The position numbers and the translations under genes were made by a program. Below, in pieces: positions 10,301 through 20,553 of a stretch of DNA of 64,000 nt (its first letter is position 1; each line of letters starts with the position of its first letter). The DNA comes from Chloropicon primus (lineage: Eukaryota > Chlorophyta > Chloropicophyceae > Chloropicales > Chloropicaceae). Under the pieces are notes generated by a model, which saw nothing but the letters and a program-made list of their open reading frames with translations, was not told the DNA's origin and ran no database searches. Where the stretch lies: NCBI GenBank assembly GCA_023205875.1, contig CP060765.1, positions 310,001 through 374,000 of the forward strand. Direction: 5' to 3'.

Positions 10301-11649
10301 GCAGTGTGCCGAGGCTTGAAGGCAAGACTGCTGGAAACTCCTGCGCTGCTGGCTGCGACTTTCGGCAGGCTCCGCCTGCCCCTCCTGGATCTCCTCGTCT
10401 TCCTCACGTTCTCGTTCACGGCGGCAATCCCAAAAGTGTCCCGCTTCGCCATCTCGTAAAAGCCTTGCCTGCTCCCCTCGCAGCTGAAGATTGGCACGCA
10501 CCCTGTCGGGGGCTTAGGCAGGCGGGATTTCGTGCGAAGCACGAGCGAAATCACTGTAACGGTCTTCCCCATGCCTGGCTCGTCGCACAGGAAGCCTCCC
10601 CTGCAGTCGAGGTGGGTATCCGGAGCTTCAAAGGTCACCATCTTGTTGACTGTGTCCACCCAGAAACTGAAGCCATCCCCCGTGACGCATTCCAGGGCCC
10701 CGGGACGGAGGCTCACATTCTGCTGGTTCCCTTCCCTGCCAAGCATCCAAAACAAAGCAGTCTTCTGGTGCTGGTACAGGTTTAACTTCATGCCAGGGAC
10801 CTGAATGCAACACAAGGAGTGCAAATGCCTGCACGTTGCGGCAAGATTTCCCATCGATGCGCTGTCAAGAGATTGGACGATCCTCTGCAAGGCTGAACTT
10901 GGCAGCATCCACAGACCAGGCTCTGCCCCCCTCGCGGGCAAGACGTTGGATTGCTGCCCCAAGTAAAAGTTTTTGGAGACCAGGTCTTTGTGCCGAGGCA
11001 GGTTTGTGAACACTTTGGACAATATTGACCCCTTCTTCTCCCCCGTCGTCATGCCCTTCAGCATCTTGTCCGCCCTCGCGTTCTGGGGGTCCGGAGAGAG
11101 CATCAGCTCAAGCCGCGAGAACAAGCGCTTCACGTGAGCCTTCATGCTGAAGGTGACGTGCCTCTCCCCCCTCCACAGACTGGCGGAGAGGTACACGTCT
11201 AGCCTTACCCTGGCCTCAACCCGTTCCGCCGCCGCACCACCGCCTGAGGCCCCGTACACGGCCTTGGCACAGAACAACCAGTGATTTGAGATGACCCTCC
11301 TGCACGATGTCAGGAGAGCAGAGTCCTCCTCCCTCTCGGACAGGATCTCTAACCTCCTGGCGTTATCGAAAAGCCTCAAGGAGTCCTTCGACAACTGTAT
11401 CTGCAAAATGCTTCCCCCTGCTGACGTCCCGGTCGCTTCCTCCCCCGGGGAACCATTCGATACCGCCTTGTCTTGACATCCCTCGACAGGACGGAATTCC
11501 GCGCTCCTGATCACGACAAAGCCTATGAACTGGAAGTCCTCGAATGGGTGGAAGGAATCGAATCCTCCGAGATCTCCCGCCTCGTCGTCCCCTGTCCCCT
11601 CCAGACACCTCGATCCGCTAGCTTCCTCGCCCGACGTCACCCTAGTCAT
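7387..11649 (-). CDS. F-box / CW zinc finger / SNF2 helicase / RING protein (At3g54460-like)
   Basis: A 1,420-residue chromatin-type ATPase in one exon. Domains in order: an F-box-like segment (LPSSALQRIVQSLD, near 10870-10910); helicase motif I in an unusual form, DEPGMGKT (near 10570); a CW-type zinc finger inserted in the helicase domain (WVQCDACKKWRVV, near 10140-10200), the class that reads methylated H3K4; DEGH box (near 9370) and MTGTPTPD; a RING-like C3HC4 finger with CEKCQQY and CSLCGKK (near 8620-8740); and a C-terminal helicase half with FSQFQEHLRM and RAHRMGQKREV. This order matches the plant F-box/SNF2 protein At3g54460, and SNF2-RING proteins of the Rad5/HLTF type are often ubiquitin ligases. 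The start is the first ATG (11649); the longer frame up to 11778 begins at TTG. Target proteins are unknown. Confidence 0.85.
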   Translation of the reverse strand: MTRVTSGEEASGSRCLEGTGDDEAGDLGGFDSFHPFEDFQFIGFVVIRSAEFRPVEGCQDKAVSNGSPGEEATGTSAGGSILQIQLSKDSLRLFDNARRLEILSEREEDSALLTSCRRVISNHWLFCAKAVYGASGGGAAAERVEARVRLDVYLSASLWRGERHVTFSMKAHVKRLFSRLELMLSPDPQNARADKMLKGMTTGEKKGSILSKVFTNLPRHKDLVSKNFYLGQQSNVLPARGAEPGLWMLPSSALQRIVQSLDSASMGNLAATCRHLHSLCCIQVPGMKLNLYQHQKTALFWMLGREGNQQNVSLRPGALECVTGDGFSFWVDTVNKMVTFEAPDTHLDCRGGFLCDEPGMGKTVTVISLVLRTKSRLPKPPTGCVPIFSCEGSRQGFYEMAKRDTFGIAAVNENVRKTRRSRRGRRSLPKVAASSAGVSSSLAFKPRHTASSAAVSTSTPTQRGESNGGAAATSHQGRATDQPINWVQCDACKKWRVVNQSMNLATDSKWFCKMSSDPELQKNGCSVPEDKASGASDSVAIKSLGYILREESKGRSREKAMKFEEENVQFFISVLKIRKDLWSNVASAVNFLATHDSCQKQLLSGTGLHVPSGRREPEDYGTYFEKLGLVRLRSDTPHSWIQPLWIGGQFGFDHLALSLAISDLMQFKVQVEQIFLSSATLVVVPPHLVPQWRAQFEKCCEDGLVRVYTYDEREKELPPHDLAWNYDVVLTTFSIFSTEWSFRRENSSLMKIHWLRIILDEGHSLGSSLGITNKLQMACHIMAERRWIMTGTPTPDTLAHGAAHLLPLLRFLHEPQYGLQTTMWQPCIQKPLEAGNVEGARSLFQLLSRLMIHAQKSDLESIPKCHREMRSLEFDEFHAKNYNEFVAIVQRNLLLADWWDEAHVESLMHSSKLREMMTVVRNIRLSCNLSGHMMMDVYEEDVRETMMIITQMRPDIDPSKLAWIEGAVRYGAHCEKCQQYCRVPIVTPRCAHILCIDCAGLRSDACSLCGKKYLMEPGQYSTCKKVPVELIELQPSYSQGDRGSGDVFAPNWIKTGTAKSRYILQRLRSVKKAIVFSQFQEHLRMIEDCMPQESVGLYSSSAVLMGKKMRSIRAEAINKFQNDAECRVLLMDGVCSHGLDLSFCSHVIILEPIWGEGLEEQVVSRAHRMGQKREVLVETLAMSGTTEEADLSRGPASLSVEDEDGEASDEELRKSKILLKGLKGVSGVAGARDSEMADDPPHQGITSTGSMPPETLRGSTPASSSRGVVDLAKEVLVSAPNGLSRGKVSEAGDPPPRQDPPPRKRVKFAEVGEGAEDASEDVLLLSSILRHYEETKDLGLKAVESRMIELMADEKRKDIIPRAYFLLTSSYWSSGKAAKNIYLMQKDLHPRYAAPRVFELANELPNWLCGCLRNLLSPVT

Positions 11650-12392
11650 CCTCCTGACCCCTTTGCTCTCTCCAACGCGCGGCAGAGAGATCGAGATGGA
11701 GCCAGCTCTAGAGTTTCTCCATGATGATGACCCTTGGAGGAGACTTAAACTTCTTTCCCTCTCACTGGAACAAGTCAAGCGAGAGCTCGTTCGAAAGATC
11801 TTGAGATGTAGTTTCGTATTTTTTTCCTTCCTCTACCCCTCCATGTCCTCCCCCTTCCTCTCAGCGCGGCCTCCCTCTCTCCCTCTTCCTCCCCCTCGCG
11901 CTCCGATGCTCTCCCTCCACTTTTCAATTCTTGGGTGCGTTCGTCCCAAGGACAATCTGGTGGCAGAGGAGGACGAGAGGGGAGGGGCTTTGGGTCACTG
12001 ATTAGGGCGCGCGGGGACCAAGGGAGGGTGTCAAGAGAGGCTAGCAGGCTTGATCGGCAAGAGGACCTCTTCCTCTCATTGTTTCCTTCGCTCACTCGAA
12101 AGGAATGATCAAGTGTTGAGAGGATTGGTGGACGAAAGTTTGCTCTGGTTTGGGTTTTGGTTTCCAAAAGGTGGAGAGGAAGGTGAGTTCACAGCTACGT
12201 TCGCGTCGAGAACGAGGTTGGAGACGAGTGAGACTTGCATGGATGGATAGATAATGGTTTTCTCTTTCGTTTGATCCGCCATCACTCGAAAGGAAGCCCG
12301 CGTTATTTTGAGGAGGAGGACTGAAAGAGTTGTTGTTCTTGTGTGTTTGGGGTCCAGCTGTCTCGAGCTGGGAGGCGTAGCAGGTTAGGAGC
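11650..12392. other. Divergent intergenic region, SNF2 / BBS9
   Basis: This 743-base region holds one good copy of the bipartite element (11767-11808) and a pyrimidine-rich tract. The sequence TCACTCGAAAGGAA occurs twice, at 12092 and 12282, exactly 190 bases apart. No exon is recognised; the BBS9 leader must lie near the right end. Confidence 0.6.
11767..11808 (+). promoter_or_regulatory. Bipartite element, copy a (SNF2 gene)
   Basis: The copy reads GGAACAAGTCAAGCGAG, then GCTCGTTC, then GAAAGATCTTGAGATG. The CAAA box is degenerate (GGAA) but the 26-base register and the inner TCAAGCGAG box are kept. Its reverse complement ends 117 bases before the SNF2-gene ATG. Confidence 0.6.
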
Positions 12393-15149
12393 ATGTCCCT
12401 CTTTCGCACCAAGGACTGGTGGCGTGCGAGCGTTGCAGGCGAGGAGGGAGAGGAGACGGAGTGTGATGGGTTGGCGTTTTGTGCGGCCAACCTGGACAAC
12501 GACCCGAGTGGCTCCTTGAAGCTCGCTGTGGGGACCCTCGGAGGCATATTGCGTGTGTATGCTCCAAGGGAGCCGGAGACCACTGGGGCGGACCCGCAGC
12601 AAGGGCCCAGCTCGCACGCCAACAGCGAGGACAGCATCATAGAAGTTCAGCTGGAGCACCCGATTCTGCAGGTACGGTGCCCAAGCCGATTGCCCCCCAA
12701 ACCTCCTTCACAAGTAGTGTGAACCGTTCCTGACTCCCGAGTGCTTGGATCGTTTTCGATCCTCTTCTCGTTCCTTTTCTCTCCATCTCAGCTCGAGGCG
12801 GGTTACTTCTCGCCGGACTACGATACCTGCCTGGCCGTTTTGCACCCGAGGCTGCTGAGAGTATACGCGTTGCACAAGTCAGGCAGCGCCCAAGACTTGC
12901 AGGAAGTGACTCTGCAGAAGCTTTATGAGCACAAGCTGGAGAGGTCGGCGGCCAACATGTGCAGTGGCCCGTTTGGCCGAGCTTCGACGGATTTGGACAC
13001 GACCGAGTGCGATGCGATCTGCGTGCAGTCTCTGGACGGGCAGCTGAGCATCTTTGAGCAGTCCAGCTTTGCGTTTTCCAGATTCCTTGGGAACTTTGTC
13101 GTACCGGGACCGCTGCGCTACTGCAAGGGGCTTGACATGTTCTTCACCGTGAACAGCTCCTACGAGGTCGAGTGTTACAAGTATCAGACGCTGACGTCGG
13201 CCACGCTTAGCGACAACAGCAAGAAGGATGAGAGCTCCCTCAAGGCTCTGGGGGAGAACAACAGCTTCAAGCACGGCAAGAAGCTGGAGGCGAATTGGCG
13301 GTTTGTTCTTGGGGAGGGCTGTGTTGACATCCAGTGCAGCCGTTTCACCCGAGGTCTGAAGAAAGCCTGGACGGATGACGTGATCATCTTGGGCGAGAGG
13401 ACTCTCTTCGTCCTCAGCAGTGAGGGGGAGTGCAAGCTTCAGAAGAGGCTCGAGTACCCGCCGACTTGCTTGGCGGTGTACCCATCAAAGTTAGGGGAGC
13501 AGGGAGCCGCGTGCAACATCATGGTCGCAACCAGCACGGGATACCTGATGGTGTACGACAGCGAGAGGTTGATTTGGTCTGCGAGGCACGACATGGTCCC
13601 CGTCTCGGTGAAGGTGCTCACATTTGGAGACCTGGGCGGCCTCGTCACGACCCTGGACGACAAGGGCGCGTTGGCCGTGTCCTACATGGGGACGGATCCG
13701 CCGACGCAGGTGGTGTCTATCGCAGGCGAGGAGCAGCTCAACTTCGAGGAGATGGAATCCGAGCACAGGCAGCTGCTCAATGTTATCAGGCAGCACGCCA
13801 CGCAGAAGCCGTCGGAGCCCGTGGACATACTCATGCTCAGGGCGCAGATCCCCCAGTACATGAAGGCCTTGGGGGAGGGAGAGTACGGGGGGAGCCGGGG
13901 CGGCTACGACTTGGAGGATGAGCTTGGCGGAAGACACTCCAAGGCCGTGGTCGGGAAAATATTCCTCAACTACTCTGGCATCAGCGACATCACGGACGTG
14001 TCGATATCCGTGGACGTGCCCGAGCCTATTGTCGCGGAGGCGGAGCCCTCGCACATATCCTGCATCAAGGGAGGGAGTTCCGGGAGGCAGACGCCGATCG
14101 TAATCCAGCTCAAGCTCTTCCCGGGGACCCACTGCCTGCCCAGTGACAGGACGCTTAACGTCTCGGCGTCGTACCAGACGCCTTCGGGGGAGCCTCGGAT
14201 ATCGCACTGCGAGGTTCAGCTCCCCTTGTGCCTGTTCGGGACACTTGTCTCGCCGGTGAAGAACGCGACCTACAAGCTCACTCTGGACACGAACAAGGAC
14301 GCCCCTCAGCTCGTCAACGTCTTTGAGGACATCTTTGCTTCCTGCCAGGACAACTACTTCGAAATGAATTCGAACGTGAATGTGATGTCCTTCAAGTACT
14401 TCTCCGGGGAGATTGTCACGACAATTGTTTCGAAGAACGCCGGGCGTTACAGGATTCAGTCGGATTGCAACGGGGCCATGTGGCTCATCCTTCAGGAGCT
14501 CAAGGAAAGGCTTGCGGCCTACTATGCCGCTGCCGATCAGGAGGGGGGCGAGGGGCTTCAGATCAGCCTGAGCGACAACGTGCCCCTGGAGATCTTGTTT
14601 GAATGCATTGACAAGCACTTCAATTCTGTAGAATATGTGAACAAGCTGCACTCGGATTTGGAGCTCCACGGAAGGAGGTTCCGAGCCGTGCAAAAGAGGT
14701 TCCTTGTGAGATTCAAGGACCGGAGGCCTGAACCCCTCTCGCACTTGGAGGCCCTCTTGGACGACACTTACGACAACATTATAGACTGTTGCGTGCGGAT
14801 AGACGAGACGACTGCAGACATGATGGACAGGGCGAGGGACATTGTTCACAACTGCCATCTCTTCCTTTCTCTCCTGCAGTGCCAGTTCAATCTGACCGAG
14901 AAGCAGATTCACTTCTTGAAGAAATTCTTGAACCCTCAGGTCGAACACAGCCAAGGCGGATTCATTTGGGAGGAGTACACCGAGGCTGCCTTGTCCTACC
15001 TGCTCAAGGCGCACTTGTCAAAGTCCCAGAAGGACACCATCTCCTTTGGTGGAGTGTCCAAAATGACAAGCACGGCTAAGCTCAAAAAGTTGATCTCGAC
15101 CATGGTGGAGAGGTTCTCTCGAGGCATAACCCTGCGGCTGCCGAGCTAA
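12393..15149 (+). CDS. BBS9: BBS9 / PTHB1, BBSome subunit, two exons
   Basis: Ciliary trafficking protein; the BBSome is an eight-subunit coat that exports membrane proteins from cilia. Exon 1 is 12393-12671 and exon 2 is 12792-15149, with a 120-base GT-AG intron in phase 0, giving 878 residues. The N-terminus MSLFRTKDWW is the family signature (MSLF-ARDWW in animals). The beta-propeller segments align well: YEHKLERSAANM, SLDGQLSIFEQSSFAFSRFL, PGPLRYCKG, LGERTLFVLSSEG, VSYMGTDPPTQ. The platform and helical C-terminal region follow (FRAVQKRFLVRFKDRRPEPL then LEALLDDTYDNI). Length and collinearity match animal PTHB1 almost to the end, so the gene looks intact. It converges with NOL6 (64 bases between stops); an AATAAA lies about 37 bases after the stop. 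Confidence 0.92.
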
Positions 15150-15213
15150 GTCTTGTGTTTACCAAATTTACAAAAGAGGGTGTCGAAATAAATTAAAATT
15201 AATGATACACTTC

Positions 15214-18200
15214 TCACGACAAGTAAGTCACCCGAGCCAGAAACCCCCTGAGGTTTCCGCAGACCTCTTTCATCAGCGCGAGTACGTTTGGAATGTAGAC
15301 GGACTTCCCTTCGCCGGTTTGCACGGGGAGAACGTAATCAACGTCGTTGTCCGGCAACTTTGCTGTTGGAATGAAGCAGCTCGGATTCCACGACAGGGCC
15401 ACGGTCGTTCCTCCGAATTCATCGTATCCCACAAAGCCGTGCTTTCCCACGACCTCCTGTATTTTTTCGACAGCCGACGTGACCAAATTTTCCCCCAGAA
15501 TCAGCTTGCTCCTCGCATCGAGATCGGACGAGCTCTTGACGGTCTGCAAATGCACGAGGTCTTCGATTGCCCTCGACCCATTGCTGCCGTCCTGCCCATG
15601 TTTGTTCCCCTCGGATATGCACGCAAAGTACTTCCAAAGAGGGACGCTCTCGGGGTGCAGGTGCAGCAGGACGTCGTAGAAGTTCAGGTTCGGCGTAAAA
15701 ACTCGTAGAATCTTTCCACCAAAGCCGTCGTAGCCTCTCCTCATCTCGCTGTCCAAATAAGCCAAAGAAGACTTTGCAGCCCTGGCAGCATTCTTATAAA
15801 CATCAGCAGCGGCCGCCTCGTTTGTCCAGTATCCACTATCAAGCTGATAGGGTGTTGCAACGCAGAATTTACCCTCGTTGTTGCCGGCGTGGAATTCCCC
15901 CTCGAGCTTCTGCACGTTACCCTCGTGCTCCACCGCAGAGAGCTCCCCGGACATCACGTCCACGTACATCGGCCTCTCCTCCCAGGAAAAGGAAGCGGTG
16001 GTGTTCAAAAATCTCAGGAAGCCGCTCCAATGCGAAGCTGGAGTTGGCAGGCAGGACGGGTTGCAAAACGCCTCGGCCACCAGGAGCTCGACCACTTCCT
16101 GTTTCATGTGTGGAGAAAGGAGGTGGGACCCAAACCACCTCTTTGCGATCCTCACCGAATTGGAAAAAGCTGCATGTTTCGTGGCGAGACCAGAAACCGC
16201 AGTGTGGTGCTTGATGCACGTGCTAATCACGTGATTCGTCAAGGTCGCCGGCCCGGTCAAGGCGTGGAACCGCAGCCTGAATACGTACCCATCGAACAAC
16301 ACGTCTACGTATTCCTGGGTTCCCACGCACTTGATGCCAAAGCTCTTTTCAAGCGTACTCGCGGCGTGGAGCGCCATTGCAGTAAGTGTCTTCCTCTGAA
16401 GCTCTGGATTTTTCGGCCACCTGCTGCTTCCCTCGAGGCCCGCAAAGCATTCGATGACAGGAACAAATGATTTGTACAAATGATTCTCTTGGGCGTTCCT
16501 GGAACCGCACAACTTGTGCTTCTTCAGTGGCATGGGCTCGGTGCACCTGTAGATTGAGCTCGCGACCTGCAAGGTCTCTATCTTGAGGGGCAGCGTGTCG
16601 ATGCTTTTCAGCATGCGCGAGAGCTTGTCGAACGATTTAATGGCGTTCCCCTTCTCCTCCAAAAAGTTCTTTGAGTCCACGAGGAAGTCGAAGTGCGTTT
16701 CCCGGGTTGTCATCGCAACCTCCATGCCTTTCATGTTCTTTCCCAGGGCCTCGTCCAAAGATCTTTGCATCAACAGGTGCGGCGCCTTGTACCCCGCGTC
16801 CCAGATCACAGCCTCCGCGATGGAGGTGTCCTTGAATTGCCTGAGTTGGGCTCTCTGCCCCCAAAAGCTTCGGAAGTTCCTGCACAGCTCCTTCTCCGTG
16901 TTGATGGGGCCGACGTCAACCAAGCTATGAGCAAGCTCGCTGTTGGCGCTCAGGAAGAGGTCGATCACCCCGCCAACCAGTTCTGGCTCCTTCACGCCGA
17001 GCTTCTGCGTGCTGGCGCTTTTCCTGATCGCCTGAGGCTTCAGCTTCCTCGCCTTGCAGTGCGCCAAAACGATTCTATTTCCCAGTGCCAGCTTGGCGAT
17101 GTACTCCACGAGCCTCTCTTGGTCTGTCCACAAGCGAAAATCCCCTCCAAAAGCCTTGGCGAGCTCTCCCTCAACCTTGAGGATGGACACCTGAAAGTGG
17201 TGATCGAAGTGCATCCCAAAGTACGGCTTCATCAAGAAAAGCTTCTCAAACTTGGTCTCCGGAGGCAGAAACGAGTCGAGGAGCTTCATTGTGCACCCCG
17301 CGCACCTCTTGAGCACCAAGGCCGCGCTCTCCGGCATCCTCGCGGCCAAGTTGACCCAACCCGTGCAGTCCACAAGGACGGATTCGAATGTTTTGCGGAA
17401 GTCTGCCACGTCAGGCGGGTCCTTCATCGCGGTTTGGGCCTCAAACACGTTCTGGATGGATTCTCCCTTGGCAAGGTCGAGGGCCGCCAAGCCCTCGAGC
17501 AGCAGGTTGAAGACCTGGAGCGTGGAGGCGTGCTCCGATATCTCTTTCATCTTCCAGACCCAAGCGCCCAGGACCGTGAAAAAGTGGCCCGTCATCCCAA
17601 ACTCCTCGAGCAACAAGTTGTGCTTCCTCGCCCAAATCTTCAGCAAGACAATCGCGTCCTTGAGGGCTCCTCCAGCAGGCTTCACAAACCCCGCCAAGGC
17701 CTCGTGATTCTCCATCAGCATCGCATCCTCGGCGATGGAACTCGTGTACAGCGGCGTCACCCTCTCCTGGTTCTCATTCTTAAGGGTGAGCACCCTGTCC
17801 CCCTTTCTCCAGTTCTTGGGCCTGACTAGGGTCGAGAACGGCGTCTTGATGTTGCTCCTCAGCGGATGATACTTGTGCGTCTCAAACGCGGCCGGACCGA
17901 TGCAGGGAATAAACCTCAGCTCAAGCGTCTTCCCTGACCAAGGCACCCCGCAAATGACCACCGGCTTCCTCTCGTCGTTGCCGAAGAACTCGTACCTCAT
18001 GCCGCCCTTCCCCAAGTCCTTCACTCCGTACATTGTTTTCACCAGCTTTGCCAGGTAGAGGGCCCTCTTGCCGGCGTACCTATGAGACAGAAAGTCCTTC
18101 TTCGTGAATATCGAGTCGGGAAGGACGACAGCAACATCCACGCTGATCTTGTTCGATATCTCCTCGCCCGTGCCGAGTGCGAGCGAGCCCACAACCTGGA

Positions 18201-18602
18201 ACGCAGTCGGAGGCACCGCGTCTATTCTGTAACCGTTCCTAGCAGAGCAAAAGGAGGAGAAAGAAGAAAAAAAGACAATTGGAAAGTCAGTCAAAATGTT
18301 GCCTCGCACTTGCATCCACTGGATCCAGTGACTCACTTCACGCAATGCAGGTAATCCCCTTCCGCCTGCGCGGCCAGCTCCTCGCCGCCGACGTCCTTCC
18401 AAGAGCTATGAAGCCTCTCCAGCAGGTTCTCCACATATTCAAGCAAATCTTCGTCCGCAGCGCTTCCCCTGACCTCCCGAAGGAGCTCTTGAATGAGGAG
18501 GTCCTCTGTTGCTCCACCTTTCACCTCCCCGACCCCCTGCTCCATTTCCAAACCCTCTCCGTCCCCCTCCTCCGCCTCCCTCTTCCGCTTGGCAGTCACC
18601 AT
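15214..18602 (-). CDS. NOL6: NOL6 / Nrap (Utp22), ribosome small-subunit processome protein, two exons
   Basis: Nucleolar protein of the Nrap family, homologous to yeast Utp22 in the UTP-C part of the small-subunit processome. Exon 1 is 18602-18337 and exon 2 is 18238-15214, with a 98-base intron (donor GTGAGT, acceptor TGCTAG). The spliced product is about 1,096 residues, normal for the family. The split codon joins HCV-K to NGYRIDAVPP, followed by the nucleotidyltransferase-like start FQVVGSLALGTGEE and SVDVAVVLPDSIFTKKD. Later Nrap blocks include GGALKDAIVLLKIWARKHNLL, FFTVLGAWVW and, near the end, WNPSCFIPTAKLPDNDVDYVLP. The catalytic role of the fold is thought to be lost in this family. 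A copy of the bipartite element lies 49 bases before the ATG. Confidence 0.92.
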
Positions 18603-19093
18603 CCCTCGCGATCACTCTGCTGCACTCCTTGGCTTGGGCCACTCCCGGCGCCAAATGGGTCAACCGAGATATCAGTCGAAAGCTCTTGAGAGGTGCTTTC
18701 GTGCTGCGTCCTTTTTCCGTCCCTGTTTCTGCCCCCTCGCCCTCTGTCTCGATCGAAACAAACCAAGCTCTTCTCTCTCTCTCTCTCTCTGCAGAGCAAG
18801 GCGGCTGCAATTTGAGGAAGAGCCTGCTGCTGCTGCTGCTGGTGGTGCGAGAGATGGTGAGGTGAGGGCGACGATGGTGAGGAGGGAAGGGGAACAGGGC
18901 AAGAGCAGGATGCGTTGGTGGCTGCATTGCCTCTTCCTCTTTGCAAAGAGCCATGACTTGACGGGGAAAGGGACGAGGAAAGAGATCGATGAATGATGGG
19001 TGACGGACGTTGTTGGCGCGAGCGAGGCCCGTTCTCAGCGGGTAGCCCCTCGCTAAAAAGATTACAAGGCAGCTCGTTATCCATGTTCATCGA
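18603..19093. other. Intergenic: NOL6 5' flank and LDAH 3' flank
   Basis: This 491-base stretch contains bipartite element b, a CT dinucleotide run (about 18775-18792) and a CTG trinucleotide run (about 18826-18842). Several overlapping open frames exist on both strands but all are low-complexity. Confidence 0.6.
18652..18693 (+). promoter_or_regulatory. Bipartite element, copy b (NOL6)
   Basis: Box 1 CAAATGGGTCAACCGAG starts at 18652 and box 2 GAAAGCTCTTGAGAGG at 18678, a spacing of 26. It is followed by CTTTCG, which can pair with the CGAAAG. It aligns without gaps to copy i over more than 40 bases. The TTTG end lies 49 bases upstream of the NOL6 ATG. Confidence 0.65.
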
Positions 19094-20104
19094 TCAATTC
19101 TCACGAAAGTTGGTCAGGAACTCCTCCGTCAGGCTCGCCATCCTCTTGCACGCCAGTTTGCTGGTGACAAAACCGTGAAATTGATCCTCGCGGTACTTGA
19201 TGAAGCAGGTCTTGTCCTCCCCGAGGTTCTCGACCACTTGCTCGTACAATTTCTGGGGTGCCCAGTGATCGCCGGGGCAAAACACCCAACCCACCCTCTC
19301 CCTGTTGCCTCGAAGCCAAGTCCAGTCGATTTCTTTCCCCCTCAGAGTCTTGAACTCGTCCTGCGCGAGCGAGAAGGCGTTGTGCCCCACCGTGTACGAC
19401 AAGAGCTGCTCGGCGACGTGCCTTGCACTCTCCTTCTCGAGATTCTTGTCGAAAGCGGTGAGGACTCTGACGAGGACAAAGTTCGGCACCACCAAATTGA
19501 TGAAGCCGGCGACTGCGGCAGGAATGTACGGCCTCTTCGCAACTCTTTCCAGGCTCAGTTGCTTGGAACTACTCTCATCAAACTGCATGTACGGCATCTG
19601 TGCCATAATTCTGCACGTATCGGAAGGGTGCTTGTGCTTGGATTCCGAGCGCGTTGTTCTTCTGGCGGCCTTCCTGCTGGCTTGCCACCGCTTCACAGCT
19701 TCCAGCGCCATGTACGCTCCGATCGAGTGACCCACGACAAGCAAAGGCGTCTCCGCATCGTTGCAGTATTCCTGCAAGAAGTTCAACTTGTGCTCCACCT
19801 GGTCCTCGAGCGTGTAGAAAGACGGCTTGTAAATGCCCTTGACGTGGCCCAAGTGGCTCAAGGTCCTCACCCGTACGCAACCCACTTTGTCGACCAAGGT
19901 TTTGTGCAAGTACTTTGTGTAATGCTCGTAAAAGTGACCCGAACCAGGGTTGCCAGGGAACACCACAACCTCAAGAGCGGGCTTTGACCGGATCGGAGAC
20001 ACGGACTCCAGCATCTCCGTCGGTTCTCCAGCCACATCGATCACGGACGCCTGAGGCATTGGCATCATCACGTCGTCATCATCGCTTCCAACATCCTGCC
20101 CCAT
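19094..20104 (-). CDS. LDAH: Lipid droplet-associated hydrolase (LDAH, DUF2305)
   Basis: An alpha/beta hydrolase of 336 residues, close to the animal LDAH length (about 325). LDAH sits on lipid droplets; its substrate is debated (weak cholesterol-ester or triacylglycerol activity). The family opening VVVFPGNPGSGHFYEHYTKYL gives the oxyanion region. The nucleophile elbow is GHSIGAY (Ser near residue 128). A late PGDHWAP holds the likely catalytic Asp, and QFHGFV the catalytic His. The start at 20104 (MGQDVGSDDDD) gives a normal-sized protein. An in-frame ATG at 20293 would add about 63 Arg/Cys-rich residues and would put the upstream element 38 bases from the start, like other genes here, so it cannot be excluded. 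Confidence 0.85.
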   Translation of the reverse strand: MGQDVGSDDDDVMMPMPQASVIDVAGEPTEMLESVSPIRSKPALEVVVFPGNPGSGHFYEHYTKYLHKTLVDKVGCVRVRTLSHLGHVKGIYKPSFYTLEDQVEHKLNFLQEYCNDAETPLLVVGHSIGAYMALEAVKRWQASRKAARRTTRSESKHKHPSDTCRIMAQMPYMQFDESSSKQLSLERVAKRPYIPAAVAGFINLVVPNFVLVRVLTAFDKNLEKESARHVAEQLLSYTVGHNAFSLAQDEFKTLRGKEIDWTWLRGNRERVGWVFCPGDHWAPQKLYEQVVENLGEDKTCFIKYREDQFHGFVTSKLACKRMASLTEEFLTNFREN

Positions 20105-20331
20105 ACTTGCCCTCGTCAGCGTGTGAAGCCTCTGTTCCAGCTTTTCTCCCGCGATTCGACGAGATCCTGCGCACCTCACCCTCGGCCTCGTCCCAGGCGC
20201 CTCAATCGTCCACGAGCACGCGACTTGCCAAGCGCAACGACGTGATGATGGTGCACAACCTGCTTCGAGGGGCAACCAAAACAAACCATGCATGCACACT
20301 TGTCAGTCCCGTTCCATCGTCAATCCTTCGC

Positions 20332-20373
20332 CATTCCTCTCGAGGGACCGCTCTTTCGAAAGCCCTTGAGACG
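20332..20373 (+). promoter_or_regulatory. Bipartite element, copy c (proximal LDAH copy)
   Basis: Box 2 is GAAAGCCCTTGAGACGA at 20358. Box 1 is a variant, CATTCCTCTCGAG, at the expected 26-base distance. It shares an 18-base identity with the minus-strand copy f near 35680. Confidence 0.55.
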
Positions 20374-20511
20374 AATAATCGATGATTATCTCACTCACTC
20401 CTCCCCCTCCCCGCCCTCGTTGCCAACTTTGCCAAAGCGTGACGACGTACCAATGCCCAACCTGCTTCGCACCAGATGCCAAAAACTCACGTTAGTCCCT
20501 CGTTCCTCGTC

Positions 20512-20553
20512 CGTTCCTTTCGAGTGCCGGGTCTTCGGAAAGCCCTTGAAACG
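20512..20553 (+). promoter_or_regulatory. Bipartite element, copy d (distal LDAH copy)
   Basis: Box 2 is GAAAGCCCTTGAAACGA at 20538 and box 1 is CGTTCCTTTCGAG at 20512. It lies exactly 180 bases from copy c. Confidence 0.5.

Noticed and set aside
13491-15014. 507-codon open frame on the minus strand
   Set aside because: It is fully antisense to BBS9. The strong GC bias at third positions opens mirrored frames, and the product is Arg/Leu/Val/His-rich without a domain.
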